DNA from: Cynocephalus volans
Lineage: Eukaryota > Chordata > Mammalia > Dermoptera > Cynocephalidae
Length of the DNA stretch: 64,000 bases
Direction of reading: 5' to 3'
Assembly: GCF_027409185.1 (NCBI RefSeq)
Contig: NC_084469.1
Span: forward strand, 35,338,793 to 35,402,792
Below the pieces are notes generated by a model that did not search any database, was not told the DNA's origin, and saw only the letters and a list, made by a program, of their open reading frames with translations. Below are positions 34,341-45,797 of this stretch, in pieces (within the stretch, counting starts at the first letter, position 1; each line of letters starts with the position of its first letter). The position numbers and the translations under genes were made by a program.

Positions 34341-35740
34341 AGGCGGGACACAGCTGAGGGGAGGAGGCTACTATGGGCAGAGGCAGTTTAAGTGAATCGC
34401 AGCTTTCTTAGAGGCTCACTGTACCCCCGCTAACCCTGAAATAAAAGTTAGCAACCTATGGTCCCCCAGGCTCAATCTTATACATCTTCCCCAAACTTCG
34501 CCTCCTAGTCGGGGTAGGGAGCAAAGCCAGTGTGGGCGGATCCTCCTGACTCAACTGGGGCTCTGCCTATAGATGGAAAAGGTGCTCTGTTCTATCTACG
34601 TCCGTTATAGTCAATTCCCCCAACATCTTCGCGGTCATTGTGTGCACAGTGCACTGGTTTAGCCTTGGACGGTTCATACTGAGATACGCACGAGAGGCCC
34701 AGCTTATCCCTGCAGGATCTAGTGAAATAGACGATGTGTCATCAATTAGCTATTATAGAAGCAGAGAGAAGTTAGGTGCTCTGGAAACAGGGTCCCCTTG
34801 AGGATGGCTGGACTGAGGGGGACAGGGGGAGCTTCGAGGAAGAGGAAGCAAGTTTGAAGCATGGAGAGATTTTCCACTTACAAGTACGGTAGTCGATTCA
34901 AAACTAATTATAGGAGATTCAGGAGTGCGCCTGACCGGACACCTCATACAAGTGTGCCCGTGTTGCTTGCTTCTGGAGGCCCCCTCGTGACCGGGGAGCA
35001 GGGAGCAGGCAGTTTTCCTAAAGGAACAAGAAAGGAATACAAAAAGAGATAAACACCCACCTCAGACAAGAGCTTGACCCTCTGCAGAATGATGCGTGAA
35101 CACTGGGAGACTTCAGGACAAAGCGCCTGAGAAGATAAATCAGAAATTTAAGGAGACAGCAAGATTGGTAGGGACCACAACACGGAAAGACAGGGTTACA
35201 GACCGAGACAGAAGATAGCTCTGAAGTCAGAGATGAGAGAGTGGGGCTTCCTCCAAGCCCTCCCAGCTCCCTTGCACATCTTGGCGCGCGCGCGTGTGTG
35301 CGTGTGTGTGTTCACAGGGCCTGCCTTGCACAAACTTCGAGGAGAGGGCTCCCATTTGGGATCACCGCCCCCAGCACACCCCACCTCCCCCTACATCGGC
35401 CAAATGGGAGCGCAGATGTGTGGCCCCAGCAGCCCCCGCCACCACCACCCCCCTTGGGAACCTGGGCTCGGGCTGAGTTTTTCTCACCTGCACGCGAGGC
35501 TCGGGGCCCTGGGTTGTTCGCACCCGGGTGTGGGGCCGCCCCTGGCCATATGGGGTGGCTTTATGGCCCGGTGGCCGGATCCGGGCAGGAGGAAGGATGG
35601 CTAGGCGCTCCACCCACGTCAACCATTGGGGACACTCCTTCCTTGAGCCCCTGGCCTGCCTACGCCGTCTGCCGGGCTACTGCCACCTCATCCTCTTACA
35701 AGCTCAGATGAGGCCATTGAGAGGTACTAGTCAACAGTTA
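34341..35740. other. HES7 upstream DNA
   Basis: No gene is seen. It contains a 28-nt alternating purine-pyrimidine GC/GT tract at 35284-35312. The remainder is unassigned single-copy-looking sequence that may hold HES7 enhancers. Confidence 0.4.
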
Positions 35741-35811
35741 GCATTGGTGGTTCAGTGGTAGAATTCTCGCCTGCCACGCGGGAGGCCCGGGTTCGATTCC
35801 CGGCCAATGCA
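35741..35811 (+). tRNA. tRNA-Gly (GCC)
   Basis: 71 nt. Acceptor GCATTGG/CCAATGC with discriminator A; anticodon loop CTGCCAC gives GCC; the B-box is GGTTCGATTCC. T-rich text follows at 35819-35831. It lies about 1.7 kb upstream of the HES7 start, as in human. Confidence 0.97.
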
Positions 35812-36880
35812 CTGAAAAATTTCGTTCTTTTTCTCCTCCGCTAGGAGAGGATAATCCATTCGATGACTTTAGTAAAAGCACCATTGTTGAAACATTTCTA
35901 CCAAATGGTAAGTTACCCTTTCGGCTCCGCAGAGTTCGAAGCCCCCGATAGAGACCATGATTCCACACGTCCTCACACCTCCCTCCTCCCACCCTGGGGG
36001 TCCTGCTGCCTCCGCCCCCGACCTGCACCTCCATAGGCGCGACCCTGAGAAAGGACGCGGCGCCCGGATCCCCGCCCCGGGGGTCCTCCGGGTCCTCCGC
36101 GGAGGAGGGGCGCGGTGTCTCCGCCCCACGCGCTCTCAGTCCCTTGCTCTCCCCATTTCTCTTCCTCTCCCCCCGGTTTTCTGTTCTCTCGGATGCGCAC
36201 GTCTTTTGCCTGAGCCCACAGGTCTGAGCCTTTTTGTGTCGCCGGCCTTGCGGCTCTCGGAGTCTCCATCTGTATTTCTCACGTCCTTTCCAGGTCTCGT
36301 AGCGACCTCCGCCCTGGGTCTCCCTGGGTCTTCAGTTGTCTCTCCGCATCTCTGACCCTGGGTCTCTCCCGTCTCTGGGTGTCTCCGGGTCTCGGGGCTG
36401 TCGCCGTCTCTCCGGGACTCTCTGCGCTCCCACGCTCCTGCCGTCCCCTGGGAAGCTCGCTCTCACCTCCAGGTTCCCGTCACCTCCCCGCCCCGCCCCT
36501 TCCCGGCCGCTTTGATCCCGCACGCGTCGGGCCGCCGGGCGCACGGCCTCCGTCCGCGCCCTGCTCCTGGCGCTGTCCCCAGCTGCGGCCGCGGCTGCGG
36601 GGGGCCCGGGTCTCTGGTTCGCCGAGCCTGGGCCTCGGTCTTCGTCTGTCTCGATCTCTCTCTGGGACTCGTCCACCCTGGGTCTGTGTCCCTGTCTCCG
36701 GTTTCTGTCCCCTGTCCTTTTAGCCTGTTTCATCTGGACCAAAGCGCTGGGTCTCTGTCTTGTCTCCGGATTGTGTCAGTGACTGGCAAATTCAGCGACT
36801 CTCTTCTCAGCTCCAAACCGTGACAGTGGCCCCCAGAAGACAATGGCTGAACAATCTGGGCATCTGTGTGTCGGTGGGCG
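35812..36880. other. CpG-rich, pyrimidine-rich spacer
   Basis: A CpG-dense stretch (about 36000-36650) with many GTCTC/CTCTG runs on the plus strand. It could be a CpG-island promoter or degenerate tandem sequence. No exon is supported. Confidence 0.35.
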
Positions 36881-37377
36881 CCGCTGCTGTATTCATTCAC
36901 TCAGCAGATATTTATGTGTCAAGTACTTTTAGGCATCGGGTGTGCATGAGGTCTGGGTGCTCCTGAAGCTTACATTATAGTGGAGGGGACAGAAAATAAC
37001 TAAGAAAGCAGAAAATGGGGTAAGATAATTTCAGACGGTTGTAAGGCTGGGGGTGGGGGTGGGGGACCGGTCGTGGCTACTCTACCCTGGGCGGTCAGAG
37101 ACGGCCTCTATAAGGAGGTGACATCTGAACCCAGTCCCAGAGAAGGGAACAGCAAGTGGGAAGGTTCTGAGGTAGGAAAGGCTTAGCTGGTGGCAGCTAG
37201 AGAAAGAGGGACAGCCAACCTGGGACGGACACTTTGGAGAGCCGCAGAGATGAGGTGGGAGGGTCGAGCATAGCCCATCACATAGGGCCTTGGAGGCTCC
37301 CAAAGACACTTGGCACTAAGTGTCGCGGGAAGCCAGTGGGGGGTTTCATCAGGAATGCCATATTCTCCGATCCATGG

Positions 37378-37462
37378 ATTTTCGTTGTCGCTGCTGTTTG
37401 CGGCTGACCGGTACGGAGGTTCGAACCTGGGACCTTGTCACCAGCACCACACTCTCTGACCC
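37378..37462 (-). mobile_element. Monomeric tRNA-derived SINE in L2
   Basis: On plus it reads GCGGCTGACCGGTACGGAGG, then TTCGAACCTGGGACCTTGTC, then CAGCACCACACTCTCTGAC: the reverse complement of the monomer SINE. It interrupts antisense L2 text; no clean duplication was identified. Confidence 0.65.
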
Positions 37463-38125
37463 GTGTTTTGAAAGATCGCTTTGGCTGCTATGTGGAGAAT
37501 GGAAGCGCAGGTTCATTTGCCGAGTTGGAGCAGTCTTGTAGGCAAGACATGGTGATGGCTTGAACTGAGAAGGTGGCGGTGGACAGAGGACATGAACGGG
37601 TTACTTCTGGGTCGTTGGCTTATGTAACCAGGTAGATCGTGGTATCTTTTACTGAGATGAGACACCTGCGCGGATCGGGGGAGAGGCTTAGGGAGAGAAG
37701 CATTAATACGTTAAATACGTTAGTTGAGATTCCCCCTTAGACACCCAAATGGAGGTCAACACTTAGGATGGAGATATAGAAGGCCGGGGATCAAAGCTGG
37801 AGGGTGAATATTGGGGCAGTAATTGGAAGACAGATGACTTTTAATGCTACTACACTGGAGCACCTAGGGAGAGAGTGTGGAGAGAGAAGGGGCCGAGAAA
37901 GGACCCCTGGGGCACCCCAACACTTAAACGTCAGTTGAGAAAGAGCTTGCAAAGGAGTCTAGAGTGGTCAGAGAGGTGGCGGGGAAAGTAGGGGGCTGAG
38001 GTGTTCTGGAGACCGAGAAAAGAGAGTGCACAAAGGAGCGATCTATTGCACAGCATAGTGATCGTGGTTAATAAAAATGTACTGTATATTTCAAAATTGC
38101 TAAAAGAGTAGATTTTAAATCTCTC

Positions 38126-38126
<1 letters not shown>

Positions 38127-38177
<51 letters not shown>
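38127..38177. repeat. (CA)n microsatellite, about 25 units
   Basis: An uninterrupted AC dinucleotide run of about 50 bp inside the L1 3'UTR, at a place where L1 copies usually have a short CA or A-rich stretch. It is probably length-polymorphic. Confidence 0.95.
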
Positions 38178-38183
<6 letters not shown>

Positions 38184-38325
38184 CTCCAGGTTGGCATACT
38201 AAAAAATAAAAATAAAAAAAAGGTAAGTAGGTGAGGTGATAGATATGTTAATTATCTCGACTTAAGCATTTCACGATGTATGAATATATCAAAACATCAC
38301 ATTGTACCCCATAAATATATACAAT

Positions 38326-38348
38326 TGAGGGGGCGGCTGGCCGGTATG
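38326..38348 (-). mobile_element. 23-bp SINE-tail micro-insertion
   Basis: The 23-nt insert contains GGCGGCTGGCCGGTATG, the reverse complement of the monomer SINE 3' end. It splits the L1 3'UTR and is flanked by a perfect 12-bp repeat, AATATATACAAT (38314-38325 and 38349-38360). It looks like an extreme 5'-truncated insertion. Confidence 0.65.
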
Positions 38349-38650
38349 AATATATACAATCATTATTTGTCAATTAAAAATAAAAAATAAATTTAAAAAA
38401 AGGAGAGAGAGCAGTCAGCTCTAGCTAAGCTAAGCTCTTACTTGAGAGGTCAAGTAGGGCAAAGACTGAGAAGCAACCATTTAGTGTAGCATTTTGGAAG
38501 TCACGGATGACCTGGGGGAGAGTGACTCCTGTGCTGTCCCACTCGAGTGGGCTGAGGTGAGAATGGGATGTGACAGCATGCAGGCAGAGGCTGTAGCCAG
38601 CTTGGTCAAGTTTTGCTGTGAGTGGGGAGCGGAAAAGTGTGTGGTGGTTA

Positions 38651-40555
38651 GGAGCACCAGAAAGAGGTGAGTGTTGCTAGAGCAAGTCTAATGCTGACCA
38701 GTAACCTGGGGGTGTGGAGTGTGGGAAGATGCCAGAGCCAACAGCAGGGAAATCAGCCTCAGTAGCAGGAAAGACTCCTCTCCCACTGTGAGGTGGGGGA
38801 GACGGAAGGTGCAGGAAGGATGCAGCGGGCTCTCTCTGATTGCTGTCCTTTCTCCAAGAACAATGGATCAAGCTCGTTACTGGAGGGAGGTCGTTTGAGG
38901 AGAAAAAAGTGTGAACTGTTCATTTCGAATAGGATTTCTAGGCAGGTTGAGAGTACATTTGAGATGTGGGACCAAGAATTCCAAGTGCAGAGGCCAATTC
39001 ACCGTGAAGCTAATAAAGTTTAGGACCCCTCACTTACACAGACCCCTGGAAGGGCCCTACCAACATGTCCACATGGCCATATGCTTCTATAGCATTTGCA
39101 AATGTTAGATGTTAACTGCAAGTGGTAAAGCCCAGTCTCTTTCTACTCTGGCTGCCCCCTGTCACACTCTCCCCCTACTGTTGGAGTGGCTGTGGGCATT
39201 TGGGGGATCCAGTTATGGGAAAGGTAAGTTGCAGGGACATAAGATTTGAGATTTTGTGGAATACATTTAGGTTATTATCTTTTTTTTTTTTTTTTGGTGG
39301 CTGGCCGGTATTGAGATCTGAACCTGTGACCTTGTCGTTATACGGTGTTTGGGAGATTTGTAGTCACTTCCACATATAGCTAAGTTAGTCTAACAATCTA
39401 GTGTAGGAATGGCTTCAAGAAATACTCTTATCCTCTGAACCAGGTTGCCAGGCTTTGTGCTGTGAGGGCACAGGGCCAGAAGTCACATGTTGTGTGGATG
39501 TGCCCAGTGGCTTTGGCACTATGAGTACATGGGTGGTAGAGGAGAAACAAGATATGAAATGTATACAGCTGGCAGCTAGTAAGTGGAAAGTATTATAGTG
39601 GCATGCAGGCAGTTAATTAACACAAATAGATTATTTTTCTAGACTTTGTAACATTTGTGGCATTTGTCAACTTTTTAAATTTGTAAGTTGTTGTGATGTC
39701 TTGTTTTGCTCTAAATATTACTTTTTGTGCCTAATTTTGTATTTTTTCTTATAAAGCTTTCTCCCTCCCCCCAAAAAGTATATAAGCTTCAGGTCCCCAA
39801 AACCTACAGCTGTCCCAGGGTGAGACTAGGCTGGGTGATTTTCCCCAGCTCTTTGCTCCAGTGCCAGTGTGGCCTGTGAGAATGTCCCCCATCCCCATCC
39901 CCAATTTGTCTGTGTCTGAGGTTGTTGGTGGGGGTCTCCATCTGGTTTGCATGCCTCTGCATCAGTGTGGGCCTGTGTCCCTGTGTGTCTGTGGTTGTGT
40001 CTGTGTACATGTGGCCTAAGGGTGTGTGTATCAGCATCTAAGCCTCTCCCTGGCTGCCCTCTCAACAGTGCACCACATTAGGGCTTGGGGGCAGGAAGTT
40101 CATGTCCCACACATGTGTTAGGCCTCTAGGGAGACAAGGGACAGGAGAAGACCAGAGACAGCACAGCTGGTTTCCAGCTTCCCCTCCCCCCAATGTACCC
40201 CAGGCCTGGGTTCCAAGGTTCAGCTCCTCCCTCTTCAGTTCTTCAAAGGGGAGGCTTACTTCCTTTGTTTCCTGGGACGTCCTGGGTCCTGGATAGGGGT
40301 TGGGTCCTGGGGGATTGGGGGTTGGGAAGTAAGAAGACCAGGCTCTGGGGCCAAGGGAAGAACCAGGATAGAACGTCTCTAGGCCCACAAGGCAAACTCT
40401 CTGGGTCTTGCCTCCCTCAGCTTGCCTTGGGTGTCAAAACTAAAGAAAAGAGAGGGGGCAGCACAGACCCAGGCAGAATAAAAGGGGCAGTGAAAGCACT
40501 TCAGAACCTGTAAAGCCCCGCACCCCAACATAAAAGGCCTGAAACCCTGAAATTC
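38651..40555. other. Intergenic, mostly unassigned
   Basis: No gene is visible. A truncated SINE lies at 39280-39345. From about 39790 to 40550 the sequence is not obviously repeat-derived and could hold regulatory DNA. Confidence 0.35.
39280..39345 (-). mobile_element. Truncated tRNA-derived SINE
   Basis: A poly-T run (39280-39295), then GGTGGCTGGCCGGTATTGAG, then ATCTGAACCTGTGACCTTGT: the 3' part of the monomer SINE, reversed. Confidence 0.7.
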
Positions 40556-40559
40556 CTTC

Positions 40560-41120
40560 ATTCTTCAGCGTATATTTATAGACTGCATACATCGGCCAGG
40601 CTCTGTTCTAGGCCTCAGGGTATCGCCCTAAACAAAATGGACAGTGATCTCTGCTCTTATGAGCCATGCATTCTTGTGGGGGAAATAGTCAATATACATT
40701 ATACAAAACATACCATTTGTCAGATGGTGATAAGTGCTGTGGAGAAAAATAAAGCAGAGAAGGGAAGTGGAGAGTGAGTATTGTAATTTCCGATGGTATG
40801 ATCAGAGAAGCACTCATCAAGAAGGTGAAATTTAAGAGGTGAGGGGAGCAGGCTATGGGGATACCTGAGGAAGAGCATTCCAGGCAAAAGGTACCATTGG
40901 CAGGAAGGCCTTGAGGTGGCAATCTGCCTGGCTTGTCAATGGAACTGAGAGGGGAAGGTGACTGGCTGGACTGGAGTGGAGGTAGCAAGTGCAGAAGTTG
41001 CAGGAGGTGAGATAAGAGAAGAAAAAGGGGAATAGGTCATGTAGGACATTCTAGGTCATTGGAAGGACTATGTAAGGACTTACTCATCCCCGAGTGAGAT
41101 GAGAAATCATTGAAGGGCTT
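40560..41120 (-). repeat. L2/CR1-clade LINE, antisense, first part
   Basis: It reads as antisense L2: 'GGCTCTGTTCTAGGCCTCAG', 'GATGGTGATAAGTGCTGTGG', 'AAGAGCATTCCAGGCAAAAG'. The copy continues at about 42.9 kb beyond an inserted L1 block. Confidence 0.6.
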
Positions 41121-41202
41121 TTCCCTCTATTTTTCTGGTTTCGTTTTATTTTTGGAACTTTAAATTTTTACATAATTTTAACTTTCAAAAAAGTTGCAAG
41201 AA

Positions 41203-41368
41203 GGGCCAGCCCCTGGCTTACTTGGGAGAGTGTGGTGCTGATGACAACAAGGCCATGTGTTCGGATCCCTATATAGGGATGGCCGGTTAGCTCACTTGGA
41301 AGAGCGTGGTGCTGACAACACCAAGCCAAGGGTTAAGATCCCCTTACCAGTCATCTTAAAAAAAAGAA
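41203..41368 (+). mobile_element. Dimeric tRNA-derived SINE
   Basis: Head GGGCCAGCCCCTGGCTTACT, second unit GGCCGGTTAGCTCACTTGG, then GGGTTAAGATCCCC and an A-rich tail. A perfect 16-bp duplication, AAAAAAGTTGCAAGAA, lies at 41187-41202 and 41369-41384. Confidence 0.9.
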
Positions 41369-42137
41369 AAAAAAGTTGCAAGAATTGTACAAAGAGCTCC
41401 TGTATACTCTTTTCTCTGCTATCAATTGTTTACATTTTGCCCCATTTGCTTTATCATTTCTCTCCAAATATTGCATAGACATAAAATATTTGTTTTTCTG
41501 AACCACTTGGGGGTACAATGGAAATATCTGGCCCATTTGCGCCCAGGTAACTCAGTGAGTGTTTTCTAAGAATAAGGATACTCATAGCATAATAGTACAT
41601 AAAGGTACCGTTATCAAAATCAGGGCATTAAAATTAGTATAGTACTATAATTTAATCCACAGTCCACTTCACATTTCCTCAATTGTTCCAGTGATGTCCT
41701 TTATTTTTTCCATTCCAGGATCACATGTCACATTTAATTGTCTTTTCAGTTTGACAGCCTGAAGGAATCTTTGTTGTTCTTGATCCTGACAGTTTTGAAG
41801 AGTTCTGGATAGGTATTTTGTGGAATATCCTTCAGTTTGGTTTGTCTGACACTTCTTCATGGGTAGATTCAAGTCACTCGGGTTATGCATTTTTGGCAGA
41901 ACATCAGTGCAGAAGTGATGCTCTGTCCCCCTCAGTACATCACATCAGAACACGCGTCCCAATAATCATATATTGACCTCCATCACGTGGTTAAAATAGT
42001 GTTCACCAGATTTCTCCACTGTAAAGTTATTATTTTCCTTTAGTAACTAATATGTGATTTGTGGGAAGATACTTAGAGACTCTTCAGTAATTATGACTCA
42101 TCAAAAGTTCACTTTAAAAAAAAAAGTTCACTCATTT

Positions 42138-42236
42138 GGGCCAGCCAGTTAGTTCAGTTGGGTAGAGTGTGGTGTTTCAGCACCAGGGTCAAGGGTTCGT
42201 TTGGATCCCCATACTGGCCAGCTGTCCAAAAAAATT
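42138..42236 (+). mobile_element. Monomeric tRNA-Ile-like SINE
   Basis: It starts GGGCCAGCCAGTTAGTTCAG, passes GGTCAAGGGTTCGTTTGG and ends CTGGCCAGCTGTCC plus A-rich tail. The 14-bp duplication AAAAAGTTCACTCA lies at 42121-42134 and 42237-42250. Confidence 0.88.
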
Positions 42237-42277
42237 AAAAAGTTCACTCACTAGTTTAGTGAGCATTGATGATTTTG

Positions 42278-42362
42278 GCAGACTGGCCAGTTCAGGGATC
42301 CCAGCCTGTGGCCTTGCTCTTTATAAGACTGTGCCAAAATCAACTGAGCTATTTGGCCAGCC
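42278..42362 (-). mobile_element. Monomeric tRNA-derived SINE, reversed
   Basis: On the minus strand it starts TGGCTGGCCAAATAGCTCAG and ends ACTGGCCAGTCTGCC. It lies only about 40 bp from another SINE. It is more diverged than its neighbour and no clean duplication was seen. Confidence 0.65.
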
Positions 42363-42889
42363 ACCACTGGTGACTTCTACCTCAGGTGCTGCTTCTATAT
42401 TTATTAGTTGGTAGTTTACTGTAAGAAAGAGTTTTCCCTCCCCCAACCCCATTCATTCATTCATTCATTCATTTTTATCAGTATGACCTTTGGATTCAAT
42501 AAATTATAATCCATTGCAATCATTTATTTTAATGCTCAAATTGTCTCCCAGATTTAGCCAATGGGAGCCCCTTTGGCTGCAGTCCCTAGCTGCTGTGTCT
42601 TTTTGAAATGTACCCAATTTTCTTTGAGCACTTCTTTACTTTCTGGTACAACAGAATGTTCTGAGATCATCTTGTAATTCTCCAGCCCCAGTCCTGAAAT
42701 TAACCTTTTCTCCAAGGAGCCTTGGTTCATTTTAGTAGAGAATGGCATTTAGTAACCAAGATATGGACACTTGGTGTGCTCATTGCTACTGGTGTATTAT
42801 TGCTTCTAGGCACAATGGACAGAGATAGGAAATATACGTATGTGTATATGTTGTGTATGTGTATACATTTATTTCTGAATCTATACACA

Positions 42890-44410
42890 TTAAAAACCAC
42901 AAATTCATATTGATACCCCTATTGGAAGATTTTGAAGAGAGGAATGACAGGATCTGACATGTTTTAAAAGGATCACTCTGCCCAATGTGTTAAAAGTATA
43001 AAGGAACTAGGAACAAGAACGGAAGACAGAAAATAATTTAGGGGATATTGCAATAATCTAGGTGAGAGAAAAGAGTGGCTTGAACCAGAGGGTTGTGGCG
43101 AAGGTAGTAACCAGTAGTCAAAATTTTGACATATTTTAAATAGAAATTGCTGATTGATTCGATGTGGATTGTAAGGGGAAGAAAAAAAAAGATCAGGGAT
43201 GATTCTAAAGTTTTTAGTCTAACCCACGGAAAGAATGGAATTTCCATTTACTGACATGAAAAGACTACATGTGAAGCAGGCTTTGTGGAGAAGACCAGGA
43301 GTTTGGTTTGCACATTTTACATTTGTGACCCCTCTTAGATATCCAAGTGGAGAAGATAAGTGGGCAACAGAATAGATATAAGCATCTTTAATTCCGGGAA
43401 GAGTTCTGGAGCTGGAGATGAAAGTTTGGGATGTAATAATGTATTACTTGGTATTTAAAGGCATGAGACTGGAGATCACCAAGATAGTGAGTACAGACAG
43501 AGAAGAGAAGAGGCTGGAAAATTGAGCCTTGGGAATGCTCCAACATTTAGAGATCCAGAAGATAAGAAACCAGCGAAGGAGTCTTCGAGTGAGCTGCTAA
43601 TTAAGTAGAATGAATATCAGAAGGGTGTAGTGTCCTAGAAAGCAAGTGAAGAGAATGTGGGGATTTTTTACTTTTAATTTTTTTTCTCTTACTTTTTATT
43701 TTTATTTTTATTTTCTTTGAAGAGCGTAAGCATCTGTGTCACCTGTCCCTGAGTAGTGATCAGTGGATTTAGCAGTGATGGTCATTTGGCAAACTTAACA
43801 AGGGTAGCTTTGATGAGGGCAGAGGCGCCTGATGGGAGAGGGTTCAAAGGAGAAGAGTCAGGTGGAACTGGAGACGGGGAGTGAAAGATAACTTGTTTGC
43901 TTGCTGTAGAGGGGAGCAGAGAAATGGAGTGGTAATTGGAGGGACGTGTGGAGTCAAGATAGCTTTTGTTGTTTTGCCTGTTTCAAACTGGGAGAAATTC
44001 GTGTTTGTAGGTTGATGGGAATAATTCCAGTAGAGAGAAAATACGGTGGTATAGGAAAAAGAGCACTGTCCTCGAGTAGGCCAGAGGGGATGGTAAATCT
44101 AGTAAGCGTAGGGGTTGGCCTAAATTAGGTGGACGCGTTCATCTACAGTCATGAGGGAGAGTAATAGTGCGCGGTCGCAGACAGGTAGGTAGGTGTGATT
44201 GCGGATGTCGGTGGGAAACTCTCATGAATGCTTTCTCAGTGGAGCAGGAAGCAAAGCTAAGGGAAGATGAAGAAGGGATTCGTGGTTTGGTGTGAGAGAA
44301 GGAATGAAACAGTCGTATAGGATAGTAGGAGGGTGAGTGGATTAGGGCCATGTAGTATGATCGCTGAGTCGCGCTAAAGAGCCACCTGAGTTTGGCGGGA
44401 TTATGGCAGC
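42890..44410 (-). repeat. L2/CR1-clade LINE, antisense, second part
   Basis: Antisense L2 body. On the minus strand a short frame at 43247-43038 contains FSHLDYCN, a motif typical of CR1/L2 reverse transcriptase. Further text ('GGGAATGCTCCAACATTTAG', 'GGGGAGCAGAGAAATGGAGT') follows the consensus. Many breaks; inactive. Confidence 0.65.
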
Positions 44411-44592
44411 GCAAAGCCTCTCGGAGACTGGCCGGAGTCTGAGGCCACAAGAGGGCGCTCGCGGGCTGGTCCCGGGTGGCTGAGTCCCCGCCATCCTCGG
44501 AATAATGCGGGAATTTCTCCAAACTAAGGCCTAGAAAACAAACTGCTTACTTTTTGGTGCCAGGCAACACTACTCACTGTCAAAACTACTAG

Positions 44593-44674
44593 CGCTGTGA
44601 GCAGGATTCGAACCTGCGCGGGGAGACCCCATTGGATTTCGAGTCCAACGCCTTAACCACTCGGCCATCACAGC
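44593..44674 (-). tRNA. tRNA-Ser (CGA)
   Basis: 82 nt, class II, minus strand. Acceptor GCTGTGA/TCACAGC with discriminator G; anticodon loop CTCGAAA between TTGGA and TCCAA gives CGA; the B-box is GGTTCGAATCC. It matches the place of human tRNA-Ser-CGA between HES7 and PER1. Confidence 0.97.
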
Positions 44675-45080
44675 CGCGTGCGGCCTCGTGCCTGCGCAGC
44701 TATAGCTGCCTATCAACACGCCAGCACTTGAGGCCCCGCCCTCACTGTCTCCAGGCAACCGTGTGCGTCGGCAGCCCAGTTTGAGTGGCAGGTTTCCCCT
44801 GTTCTTTCTCCCCGAGACACAGTGCGACCCTAACAAAACGAATCCAAATCCGAGTCCAGACCCTTGAAGGCAGACAATGGGAAGTCTGCTTTACCTTGGT
44901 TCATGAGAATAAACTGGGAACCTTAGCTTTCAAATGCACGCTAAAAGGGCACGGGAAGGAAACCCAAACAGGCCTTGACTTTGTAAGATGAATCTTTGAG
45001 AAGGTGCGACAGAAAGACCCGATGTAAGTGGCAAGAAGGCATCCTCTTCGCAGCAATAATATACTACCTTTAGCTCTTTT

Positions 45081-45154
45081 AGGCACCGCTGGGATTCGAA
45101 CCCAGGATCTCCTGTTTACTAGACAGGCGCTTTAACCAGCTAAGCCACGGCGCC
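45081..45154 (-). tRNA. tRNA-Thr (AGT)
   Basis: 74 nt on the minus strand with acceptor GGCGCCG paired to CGGTGCC and discriminator T. Anticodon loop CTAGTAA gives AGT (read as IGU after deamination). It is about 0.4 kb from tRNA-Ser and in the same direction. Downstream of its 3' end on the minus strand the sequence AAAAGAGC reads out as an A run, with T-rich text only farther on. Confidence 0.96.
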
Positions 45155-45797
45155 GGTAGAAGCTGGTTTCTGTCTCCAGATAGATCAGCTGTTAATAGGC
45201 GCCAGTAAAAAAAGTTACCAAACAGGGGTTGTAGTGGGTCCTCAGTGATTGATTCCTTTTCAGGCTGCCCCTTCCCTTTCAAGTTCTCAGGCAGAGTGTT
45301 AACCTCCTGCTCCTCCATTCTCCCATACCTTTGAGGGCCAACTCCACCACGAATGGGTGCATGACTCCATGTCCCTTAGCTGTCTACACTGACCTGCTGA
45401 AGGGCCCTCTCCTATATGGTGACCAAGAAAGCTAAACAAGAAGCTAAACACTCTCACCTGCTTCGGGGCACCACAGGGTTAAGTGGGCCACCAGTGACTC
45501 ATGACTGGAGCTTGTCCAAGCCCTTAGCCATAAGCTGCCTCTCATCTCTCCTTCCCAGGACAAACCCAGCTGATGTAACGGTAGCTAGCGTGAGAGCAGA
45601 GTTTGAGTTAAGTGTAGGTTTAGCGAGCTCACCAAGGCCCTTCAGCTGGAAAGGATGTGGGGAGGAGAGGAATGGGGTCTGTCAGTAATAGAAGTGCCCC
45701 CCTCACGACAACCTTCCTGGAAGCAGGGCCATACCTCCCCTCAAGAAGCTCCCCTCACCCGAGCCCCAAACTTCATTCCACAAAGTCCTGGAACATT
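45155..45797. other. Spacer between tRNA-Thr and the PER1 polyA site
   Basis: About 640 bp with no gene or repeat that I can name. Confidence 0.4.

Larger units (their letters stand above)
38020..38400 (+). repeat. L1MA-like 3' end
   Basis: It carries 'TGTATATTTCAAAATTGCTA' and, beyond a CA repeat, 'GATATGTTAATTATCTCGAC' and 'TGTACCCCATAAATATATAC', then an A-rich end. This is the classic L1 3'UTR. It is inserted in the antisense L2. Confidence 0.7.
36885..38650 (-). repeat. L2/CR1-clade LINE, antisense, interrupted
   Basis: This starts with the reverse of the L2 tail ('TTCATTCACTCAGCAGATAT') and continues through antisense body text such as 'CACTTGGCACTAAGTG', 'ATCGCTTTGGCTGCTATG' and 'GGGGCACCCCAACACTTAAA'. 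It is interrupted by a SINE at about 37.38 kb and an L1 at 38.02-38.40 kb and resumes at 38403. It is ancient and inactive. Confidence 0.6.
41130..42880 (-). repeat. Old L1M 3' region, antisense, with SINE insertions
   Basis: Antisense L1M 3'UTR text: 'CAATTGTTTACATTTTGCCC', 'GATTCAAGTCACTCGGGTTA', 'AGATTTCTCCACTGTAAAG'. It splits the antisense L2 and is itself split by three tRNA-derived SINEs, giving the order L2, then L1M, then SINEs. Confidence 0.6.

Noticed and set aside
37931-38197. Frame with a long Cys-Val run
   Set aside because: Simple translation of the (CA)n microsatellite.
44785-44991. Short plus-strand frame between tRNA-Ser and tRNA-Thr
   Set aside because: Short, unbiased and without homology; the flanks are Pol III genes.
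45079-45318. Small minus-strand frame over tRNA-Thr
   Set aside because: It contains the tRNA gene itself; no coding evidence.
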